This document shows, piece by piece, positions 1-4,703 of a stretch of DNA of 5,163 nucleotides. A program made the translations under genes and the position numbers. Each line of letters begins with the position of its first letter. Position 1 is the stretch's first letter. The notes beneath the pieces are model-generated. The model made no database searches and had not been told where the DNA came from. It saw only the letters and a program-made list of their open reading frames with translations. Source of the DNA: an uncultured Acetatifactor sp. (GTDB taxonomy: Bacteria; Bacillota; Clostridia; Lachnospirales; Lachnospiraceae); the NCBI GenBank assembly GCA_910577235.1, contig CAJTMX010000075.1, positions 1-5,163 on the forward strand. The letters run 5' to 3'.

Positions 1-42
1 GGCAGTCGGGTCATGGTACCCTTCCGCATTCCTTCTCTCCAT
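1..42 (-). CDS. Start of a hypothetical phage protein, cut by the window edge
   Basis: Only the first 14 codons are present (MERRNAEGYHDPTA); the gene continues beyond position 1. The start is supported by an AGGGAG ribosome site at 49-54, six bases before the ATG, placed directly after the polymerase stop codon in a 12-base gap. The N-terminal pattern with GY-x-DPTA resembles, from memory, small uncharacterised proteins that follow the polymerase gene in clostridial prophages. No function can be given from this fragment. Other ATGs at 27-29 and 12-14 lie close by, but they lack comparably placed ribosome sites. Confidence 0.55.
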   Translation of the reverse strand, partial: MERRNAEGYHDPTA

Positions 43-54
43 ATATTTCTCCCT

Positions 55-1995
55 CTACTGTTTTTGGTAAAACGAACAACTATATCCATCCGCCCGGAGC
101 GGCAGCCCCTCCGCCCACTCCGGCTGTACCGCCATAATCTCGCACATCTCATCCACGGAGCCGATGCCTTCCGGCACTTCCGCTATGATCTCATCATGGC
201 AGTGCATGACTATTGGATATCCTTTCTTCTCCACCCGGAGCATTGCCTCCGCCAGTAAGTCCCTGGCCGTCCCCTGCACGATGTTCTCCACCAGTTTGGG
301 GCCATAGGTCTCTATCCGGCTCCATTTCTTGTTTTCAGAAATGCCCTCATAGGTCAGGCCGTCTCTGCCGAATTTATTCACAGCCATCCTCGGCTTCACA
401 TAGGACAGCTTTCTGCCGGACGGAAGTGTGATAAATAAAATGCAGCTCTTATATTCAAAAATGATTCGCCCTACCTTCGTTTTCTGCTTTTCGGTGACTG
501 CTTTCACAGCCGCCGCATCCACATCCCACCAGAACTGCACCATATGCGGATTGGCTTTCCGCCATGCCGCCACAAGCGGGGGAAGTTCCTCTTCGGTCAG
601 CCCCATATCCAAAGCCCCCATGCTGACAAGGGCGCCAGTGGAGCCCCCATATTGGCAGGCGAGGGAAGCTACTTTACCTTTCGCCCGCTCCGGACTGCCC
701 TTTCCGATCTCCGCCATCGGGATGCCGAACATCCTCGATGCCGTCATTTCATACAGCTTCCCGTCACCGCAGAAAACGTCCAGCACCCATTCCTCGCCGG
801 AGAGCCACCCCATGACACGGGCTTCAATGGCGGAAAAGTCTGCCACCACAAAGCGGCATCCCGGCTTTGGAATGAAAGCGGTACGGATTAATTCCGATAA
901 AACATTCGGAGTGGAATCATACAAAAGTTCGATATCTTCAAAACGCCCTTGCTTTACAAGTTCCCTCGCCAGTTCCAGATCGGGTAAATGGTTCTGAGGC
1001 AGGTTTTGGATTTGGACCAAGCGCCCCGCAAACCTTCCGGTCCTATTGGCTCCGTAAAACTGCAATAAGCCATGCACCCGCCCGTCTGAGCAGACGCTTC
1101 TCTCCATAGCCTCATACTTCTTCACGGACGTTTTTGCCATCAACAGCCTTAATCTGAGCAGTTCCTCCACTTCCCCGTCCGTCTCCGCTATCATCTCCGC
1201 CACCGCTTTCTTGGAAAGGCTCTCCGCCTCCATCCCCTTATCCCCAAGCCAGCCTTTGAGCTGCGCCACGGAGTTGGGATTCTCCAAGCCCGTCAGTTCA
1301 TAGGCGCGTTTCGTCACCACTTCCTTATGGAGCCGCTCACAGGCAATGGCCTGTTTTACCAATCCCATATCCACCAATACGCCGCGGTCATTGATGCGCT
1401 GGTCTAAGCGGTACAGTTCCATCTCGCTTTCCGGGATGGGGAAATTGTGCAGTTTCCTGCGGATGGCTTTCTCCACGTCCACATCCCTTTTGCAGTAGGT
1501 CTTGAAAAGCTCCCACTTCTCCGGCGCATGGCAGGGGAGGTTCCTCGTCCTGCCGCCGTTTGCTTTCGTTGGCTTGCAGGGGACGCAGAAATACCGGATC
1601 AGTTCCTTCCCTTCCTTCATCTTCTGCTCGTCCAGTCCAAGCACCCTGCCCACATCCTCCAGTGACCGGGGCAGGGCGAGCATGGCCGCCTGTACCGCGC
1701 TGCAATGCCAGGACTCCGGGGGAATGTACCTCCCGAAATACTTTGACAGGCAGGTGCGCTCAAAGTTGGCGTTGTATGCCGTCTTGGTCACTGACACGTC
1801 AAAGATGGCTTCCTCCACTTCTGCCGGGAGCTGCTCCCCCTGCGCTAAATCTATGATCTGTGTTTCCCCTCCGTCAAAGGAATAGGCAAACAGTAAAATC
1901 TCAAAAGCAGGGCTGTCCGCATAAGCGTATACCCCGCATTTGATCAAATCCACATCCGAAAATGACTCTATGTCGGCTGCCAAGATTCGTCCCAT
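55..1995 (-). CDS. Phage family A DNA polymerase with 3'-5' exonuclease domain
   Basis: This is a 646-residue DNA polymerase of the Pol I (family A) type, probably the replicative polymerase of the phage or prophage. An N-terminal DnaQ-like proofreading domain occupies about residues 1-180: ExoI is D8-I-E10, ExoII is N75-ANF-E79, and ExoIII is Y167-CKR-D171. The polymerase domain follows: TGRF at 319-322 with QNLP at 330-333, motif A D386-FSAI-E391-AR, motif B (O-helix) R437-x3-K441-x3-L445-x3-Y449-G, and motif C H600-D601-E602. All catalytic carboxylates of the polymerase site are present. There is no 5'-nuclease domain, and the length fits the phage subfamily. Two details differ from E. coli Pol I: Leu at the Phe762 position, and Glu instead of Asp in ExoII; I believe both are common in this phage subfamily. 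The ATG at 1995 follows AAGGAGG (2006-2012) by ten bases. The stop is TAG. The gene lies 63 bases downstream of the single-strand binding protein gene. Confidence 0.96.
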   Translation of the reverse strand: MGRILAADIESFSDVDLIKCGVYAYADSPAFEILLFAYSFDGGETQIIDLAQGEQLPAEVEEAIFDVSVTKTAYNANFERTCLSKYFGRYIPPESWHCSAVQAAMLALPRSLEDVGRVLGLDEQKMKEGKELIRYFCVPCKPTKANGGRTRNLPCHAPEKWELFKTYCKRDVDVEKAIRRKLHNFPIPESEMELYRLDQRINDRGVLVDMGLVKQAIACERLHKEVVTKRAYELTGLENPNSVAQLKGWLGDKGMEAESLSKKAVAEMIAETDGEVEELLRLRLLMAKTSVKKYEAMERSVCSDGRVHGLLQFYGANRTGRFAGRLVQIQNLPQNHLPDLELARELVKQGRFEDIELLYDSTPNVLSELIRTAFIPKPGCRFVVADFSAIEARVMGWLSGEEWVLDVFCGDGKLYEMTASRMFGIPMAEIGKGSPERAKGKVASLACQYGGSTGALVSMGALDMGLTEEELPPLVAAWRKANPHMVQFWWDVDAAAVKAVTEKQKTKVGRIIFEYKSCILFITLPSGRKLSYVKPRMAVNKFGRDGLTYEGISENKKWSRIETYGPKLVENIVQGTARDLLAEAMLRVEKKGYPIVMHCHDEIIAEVPEGIGSVDEMCEIMAVQPEWAEGLPLRADGYSCSFYQKQ

Positions 1996-2005
1996 TTCAC
2001 GGCTC

Positions 2006-2012
2006 CCTCCTT
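2006..2012 (-). promoter_or_regulatory. Ribosome binding site of the DNA polymerase gene
   Basis: AAGGAGG on the minus strand is a near-perfect complement to the 16S rRNA 3' end. It ends ten bases before the ATG at 1995 and fixes the polymerase start. Confidence 0.85.
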
Positions 2013-2028
2013 CCGTACTTTGGATGAC

Positions 2029-2050
2029 GGGCGGCAGTTCCCCACCGCCC
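2029..2050 (-). other. GC-rich hairpin in the leader of the polymerase gene
   Basis: In the 63-base gap between the DUF2815 and polymerase genes, the transcript can form a stem GGGCGG/CCGCCC, extendable by one G-U pair, around a loop of eight to ten bases. It starts nine bases after the DUF2815 stop codon and ends 17 bases before the polymerase ribosome site. No U-tract follows it, so it is not a classical intrinsic terminator. It may stabilise the mRNA 3' of the upstream gene or tune expression between the abundant binding protein and the polymerase; that role is inference. Confidence 0.45.
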
Positions 2051-2058
2051 CGATATGC

Positions 2059-2613
2059 CTATCCAAGAAAATCTTCCTCGTCATCCACTTCCACCGCGTC
2101 AAAGTCATCCTCCGCGTTCGTCCTGCCGCCCAGCGACTCCCCGTCACGCAGCTTCTGGATGTTGCCAAGCCCTGCGGCGATTCCCTTATTGCCGTTGGTG
2201 GAAAATCCGTAGAAGTTCACGCTGATCCTGCCGTAGCACCCGGAATACACCTCCGACTGGTCGAGGATGGGCTGCACGTTCTTATCCACCACCTGCGGCG
2301 CCTGCTTGCTGTTGGCGTTGAAGAAGTAGCTGTCCGCATACGCCTCATCCTCCGGGCGGTCAATGTCGCCGTCCCTTAAAGGCAGTTTCAGGTTCGCCGG
2401 GACCTTGCCGCCCCACTTGGAGACGGAATCCTTCTTCGCCTGCTCGATTGCCCTTTTTATCTTTTCAATGGTCTCCGTGTCCGACTTCGGTATGATGGCC
2501 GATACGGAATACTTGGGGTCCCCGTCGCTCACGGCATTGGGCTCCCAGCAGTGCAGGTAGGAAAACCTGCACGGTACGATCACTTTTGTCAAATTCGCAT
2601 TTTCATTACTCAT
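2059..2613 (-). CDS. DUF2815 protein, predicted phage ssDNA-binding protein (gp2.5-like)
   Basis: I recognise this 184-residue protein as DUF2815, a phage family regarded as OB-fold single-stranded DNA-binding proteins related to T7 gp2.5. Such a protein would coat single strands at the fork or after resection and may promote annealing. Visible signatures are an N-terminal beta-rich region (VIVPCRFSYLHCWEPN, 11-26) with PKYSVSAIIPKSD (33-45), a lysine-rich helix near 48-66, LRDGD (79-83), YSGCYGRISVNFYGF (123-137) and GLGNIQKLRDGE (148-159). A strongly acidic tail (168-184) ends in EEDFLG. An acidic tail with a terminal aromatic residue is typical of gp2.5 and bacterial SSB, where it contacts partner replication proteins. 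I chose the second ATG (2613) because AAGGAGG (2624-2630) lies ten bases upstream of it but only one base before the alternative ATG at 2622. The gene begins five bases after the DUF2800 stop and precedes the polymerase. Confidence 0.9.
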   Translation of the reverse strand: MSNENANLTKVIVPCRFSYLHCWEPNAVSDGDPKYSVSAIIPKSDTETIEKIKRAIEQAKKDSVSKWGGKVPANLKLPLRDGDIDRPEDEAYADSYFFNANSKQAPQVVDKNVQPILDQSEVYSGCYGRISVNFYGFSTNGNKGIAAGLGNIQKLRDGESLGGRTNAEDDFDAVEVDDEEDFLG

Positions 2614-2618
2614 GGTAT

Positions 2619-3752
2619 TCATTCCTCCTTAAAATCCGCCTCTGCGGTTGCTGCGGCAATCTCCTGCCTCTTATCCGATTCCGGCACTAAGGTCACCTTG
2701 CCCTGGGGCTTGTAGACCAGCTTCCCAAGTATCTCTGCAAATCTCTTCTTCCCAAGCAGCCGCTCCATCTCCGTGATGCCGATGAGCGTCTTTTTGTAGA
2801 TGTCCGTGTACCCGGCCTTCTGCGCCGCCTGTGCCACTTCCTCCTCATCCGTGTATTTCCTGTTGCTCCTGCCCTCGACTAACTTAAAGCCGGCCCATTT
2901 CTTCCCCTTCGTGACCGCCTCGTCCTGCGCATAGGCGTAGACGTCCGCCGACCATTTGGCAAGCTCGTCCGCCACTTTCAGGACTTCCGCTATTTCCTCA
3001 TCCGTAAGGAGCGGAGGCTGTTTAAATTCCATCTGCGCCAGCCGCAGGTATTCTTCCGCCCTCGCCCTGCAGGTGTTCTTCGCCTTACAGAAACGGCACC
3101 AGTCGCCGGACTTAAACTCGCCCTCGCCCTTGATGGCAAGCACGGCCTTTGGCTTTAACTCCATCTCCACCCATTCCATCAGGTCCTTTACGGAAACCTC
3201 CCATGTGCTGACGGATTCCAGCCTCGGCTGGTAGATGGCCATGCGGATAACCTCAATGTCATAGAGGGCATCGAACAGTTCCAGCGCCCCTAATCCATAC
3301 AACATCATCTGCGGGTTCCACTCCGCCTCCACCGCCACACCTTTCCCATATTTTAGGTCGATGACGGTCAACACCTTGTCAGCGACAATCAGTAAATCCC
3401 CGGTGCCGAATCCCTCCGGCACATAGGCGGAATAGTCCAGGCGCTGCTCGATCAGCACCACCGGGTCCGCACATTCCTGTTTTGCCAGCTCCACCTGCTC
3501 CATCGCAAAGGCCACATACCCGTCCGTGCATTCCTCCATCTCGTCACAGTGGTAATCCGACACCGGGCGCTTGGAGCGCCTTTTCAATGCCTTTTTCAGC
3601 TTATGCTCCGCAAGGGCGTGGGCGGCGGTGCCTTCCTCGGCATAGACGCTGCCGCCGGACTCATCCTGAAACTGCTCCTCCAGCCTTGCAGAAGGTGTAC
3701 AGGAGAGCCACCGCTTGGAGGAAGATGCGGAAAGCAATGCGTGTTTCCCCAT
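2619..3752 (-). CDS. DUF2800 protein, RecB/Cas4-like PD-(D/E)XK nuclease with Fe-S cysteines
   Basis: This 377-residue protein belongs to DUF2800, a phage family in the PD-(D/E)XK nuclease superfamily close to Cas4, AddB and RecB. With the ATG at 3752 as residue 1, the motif set is complete: GTAAH with H45, E102 in the strand IEQRLD, GTGD with D119, the core D132-L-K134 (VIDLKYGKG) and the downstream Q148-x3-Y152. One cysteine near the N-terminus (C18, WLSCTPS) and a C219-x2-C222-x5-C228 cluster after the nuclease core match the 'iron staple' that holds a [4Fe-4S] cluster in Cas4 and AddB. The likely activity is DNA end resection or recombination during phage replication; substrate and polarity cannot be read from the sequence. 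The ATG overlaps the TGA of the upstream gene by one base (TGATG) behind a weak AGGTG site, so translation is probably coupled. An in-frame GTG at 3755 is an alternative start adding one residue. Confidence 0.9.
   Translation of the reverse strand: MGKHALLSASSSKRWLSCTPSARLEEQFQDESGGSVYAEEGTAAHALAEHKLKKALKRRSKRPVSDYHCDEMEECTDGYVAFAMEQVELAKQECADPVVLIEQRLDYSAYVPEGFGTGDLLIVADKVLTVIDLKYGKGVAVEAEWNPQMMLYGLGALELFDALYDIEVIRMAIYQPRLESVSTWEVSVKDLMEWVEMELKPKAVLAIKGEGEFKSGDWCRFCKAKNTCRARAEEYLRLAQMEFKQPPLLTDEEIAEVLKVADELAKWSADVYAYAQDEAVTKGKKWAGFKLVEGRSNRKYTDEEEVAQAAQKAGYTDIYKKTLIGITEMERLLGKKRFAEILGKLVYKPQGKVTLVPESDKRQEIAAATAEADFKEE
2624..2630 (-). promoter_or_regulatory. Ribosome binding site that decides the DUF2815 start
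   Basis: AAGGAGG lies inside the last codons of the DUF2800 gene. It is ten bases from the ATG at 2613 and one base from the ATG at 2622, so only the downstream ATG has workable spacing. The 187-residue version starting at 2622 is therefore less likely. Confidence 0.75.
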
Positions 3753-4069
3753 CACAGCACCTGCGCTTCCTGCATCAGCGCCGGGTAGTCCTCCGGCTTC
3801 ACCGCCGAGAGCTTCGCCGCGCCGTACTTCTGCAAAAGTTCCTTGATCTCCTTCGACTTGCCCTCCTGGGTCTTCTGCGCCATCAGCGCACGGATGCCCT
3901 CCAATGTGGCAGGGGATTCCTGCTGTACCTCTGCTTTTTCCGGCTGTACCTGTTTCTGCTCTTTCACAGCAGTCTTATCCTTCGTGCCTCCCTCCGCTTT
4001 GGCAAGTCCCCGCAGCCCTTCCGCAACGATGGAGAACCCTTCCGCAATCCTTAATAATTCACTTCCCAT
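3752..4069 (-). CDS. Small phage operon protein with conserved C-terminal helical domain (often misnamed 'Rrp5')
   Basis: This 105-residue protein has three parts. A hydrophobic N-terminal helix spans 1-24. A charged, Gln/Glu/Lys-rich and probably disordered linker spans about 25-54. A compact C-terminal domain spans 55-105, with TLEGIRALM followed by KYGAAKLSAVKPEDYPALM (81-99). I recognise the C-terminal pattern (ALL-x-KYGA-x-KLS...DY-x-ALL) from phage replication operons of Firmicutes, where it precedes DUF2800 and is sometimes given the eukaryotic-derived label 'rRNA biogenesis protein Rrp5', which should not be taken as function. The fold looks like a short helical DNA- or protein-binding module; its role is unknown. 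The ATG directly abuts the TAA of the upstream gene, with GGAGG at 4078-4082 eight bases before it. Its own TGA overlaps the DUF2800 ATG. Confidence 0.85.
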   Translation of the reverse strand: MGSELLRIAEGFSIVAEGLRGLAKAEGGTKDKTAVKEQKQVQPEKAEVQQESPATLEGIRALMAQKTQEGKSKEIKELLQKYGAAKLSAVKPEDYPALMQEAQVL

Positions 4070-4384
4070 TTACATTCCCTCCGTTTCCTTGAATATGATT
4101 TCCTTTCCCTGCTCTGTGGCAGAGGCGATCTCCGCCGCCATCCCTTCGGTGGCTTCCCCGAACACCCACACCTCGTCACAGAGGGCGAGCAGCTCCATCC
4201 CCATAGCGATGCCGAGCCGCCGCTCTTCCTCTATCCCCTCATTCAAGAACTGTGGGAATAAGAGGTGCGGCGCAATGGGGAGATGCCCTTCCTCACACGC
4301 CATGCGGCTGTAGGCCGCCGCTTTCCTTGCATTCCCTTCCATGTCGCCGCGGAAGGGGCTGCAGATAAAAACCTTCTTACGCAT
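4070..4384 (-). CDS. DUF7768 / nucleoside 2-deoxyribosyltransferase-like protein
   Basis: This 104-residue single-domain protein has the layout of the nucleoside 2-deoxyribosyltransferase-like superfamily (DUF4406/DUF7768 type): a first strand and loop KVFICSPFRGD (4-14), N18 at a helix start, LPIAPHLLFPQF (35-46), the strand D70-EVWVFG (70-76) and E80-GMAAE85. The SPFRG loop and the D...EGMxxE region correspond to nucleotide-binding and catalytic positions in true deoxyribosyltransferases. Whether this protein cleaves an N-glycosidic bond is unknown; a role in nucleotide or modified-base metabolism during phage replication is inference. I chose the ATG at 4384 because GGAGG (4390-4394) sits five bases upstream and the ATG overlaps the previous TGA (TGATG). 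The ATG at 4396 would add MEAL but has its purine run directly against the start. Confidence 0.85.
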   Translation of the reverse strand: MRKKVFICSPFRGDMEGNARKAAAYSRMACEEGHLPIAPHLLFPQFLNEGIEEERRLGIAMGMELLALCDEVWVFGEATEGMAAEIASATEQGKEIIFKETEGM

Positions 4385-4542
4385 CAGCGCCTCCATCCTT
4401 TCTTCATTTTCCTGTCGTGCGCCGCTTTCGCGGCTTCGTAGGCTTCCACTTCCTTCTCGATCTGCACCAGCTTGGCGGCGAGGCTTTTCGCCACGATGCT
4501 GATTGCCTGCAGGATGCCGATAAGCTCCTGTGATTTTTCCAT
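4384..4542 (-). CDS. Small 52-residue helical hypothetical protein
   Basis: A 52-residue product begins MEKSQELIGILQ and ends with a basic tail (DRKMKKGWRR). The sequence is almost wholly helix-forming: an amphipathic segment at 6-28 with hydrophobic residues at heptad-like spacing, then a charged Glu/Lys/Ala stretch at 29-46 that could form a coiled coil. No catalytic motif or membrane segment is evident, and I do not recognise a named family. The open frame extends upstream to 4707, but AAGGAGG at 4554-4560 is well placed for the ATG at 4542. The stretch upstream of it is AT-rich, carries an inverted repeat and translates into an unconvincing sequence. The TGA overlaps the ATG of the DUF7768 gene. 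Residues 6-21 resemble the N-terminal helix of the 105-residue protein two genes downstream. Confidence 0.7.
   Translation of the reverse strand: MEKSQELIGILQAISIVAKSLAAKLVQIEKEVEAYEAAKAAHDRKMKKGWRR
4390..4394 (-). promoter_or_regulatory. Ribosome binding site that decides the DUF7768 start
   Basis: GGAGG lies within the last codons of the upstream small gene, five bases before the ATG at 4384. It overlaps the start codon region of the alternative ATG at 4396 and so argues against that start. Confidence 0.65.
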
Positions 4543-4553
4543 AGGCTCTGTTC

Positions 4554-4560
4554 CCTCCTT
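4554..4560 (-). promoter_or_regulatory. Ribosome binding site that decides the start of the 52-residue gene
   Basis: AAGGAGG sits 11 bases before the ATG at 4542. The upstream in-frame ATG at 4707 has no purine-rich site before it, so translation most likely starts at 4542. Confidence 0.75.
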
Positions 4561-4659
4561 TCCGGGGCTGATAACCTTGTACCCCTTCACTTCCGTAATG
4601 ACACTTTTTTGAAATGTGACGATGGAAAACGGAAAGAAATTTATAAACCGTTCGACAAA

Positions 4660-4690
4660 CATACGGAAATATGCTGAAAAATTCCGTATG
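4660..4690. repeat. Perfect 9-bp inverted repeat, possible operator
   Basis: The plus strand reads CATACGGAA, 13 bases, then TTCCGTATG; the arms are perfect complements. It begins 13 bases past the stop codon of the sigma-like gene. As RNA it would be a 9-bp stem with a large 13-base loop. Neither strand has a clean U-run after it, so it is a poor terminator and more plausibly a protein-binding dyad. Confidence 0.6.
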
Positions 4691-4697
4691 CCGTCAA
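4668..4697 (-). promoter_or_regulatory. Weak candidate sigma-70-type promoter for the replication genes
   Basis: On the minus strand, TTGACG (4692-4697, five of six matches to the -35 consensus) is followed after 18 bases by CATATT (4668-4673, four of six matches to the -10 consensus). One arm of the 9-bp dyad lies in the spacer and the other overlaps the downstream edge of the -10, as expected for a repressible promoter. The -10 match is poor, and the operon could instead be transcribed from beyond the right edge. Confidence 0.3.
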
Positions 4698-4703
4698 ATA
4701 ATG

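Larger units (their letters stand above)
4543..4703. other. AT-rich intergenic control region
   Basis: This 161-base gap separates the sigma-like gene from the rest of the operon and is the longest non-coding stretch in the window. Its 4610-4703 part is clearly richer in A and T than the flanking genes. It contains a perfect 9-bp dyad, a weak minus-strand promoter candidate, the palindromic TTTATAAA at 4640-4647 and four copies of ACGGAA/TTCCGT (4591-4596, 4629-4634, 4663-4668, 4682-4687). It probably serves as leader and control region of the downstream replication genes. Confidence 0.55.

Noticed and set aside
428..997. Long plus-strand open frame (189 codons) opposite the polymerase gene
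   Set aside because: It lies antisense to the most conserved polymerase motifs, has a Ser/Pro-rich low-information translation, and has no ribosome site or recognisable domain.
1388..1705. Minus-strand 105-codon frame within the polymerase gene
   Set aside because: It is a shifted frame of the polymerase; the polymerase frame is intact through the region, so there is no frameshift or embedded gene to propose.
1502..1885. Plus-strand open frames opposite the exonuclease domain of the polymerase
   Set aside because: Several frames are open here because of GC-rich codon use; the minus-strand frame carries the ExoI-ExoIII motifs and explains the region.
3482..4054. Plus-strand open frame of 190 codons opposite the DUF2800 and 105-residue genes
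   Set aside because: It spans two real genes on the other strand, and its translation is rich in Arg, Pro, Leu and His, as expected for the complement of GC-rich coding sequence. No start signal is visible.
4660..4690. The 9-bp dyad as a Rho-independent terminator of the sigma-like gene
   Set aside because: The loop is 13 bases, the stem is only moderately GC-rich, and the following minus-strand bases (TTTGTCG) are not a U-tract. An operator-like role fits better, though weak termination cannot be excluded.
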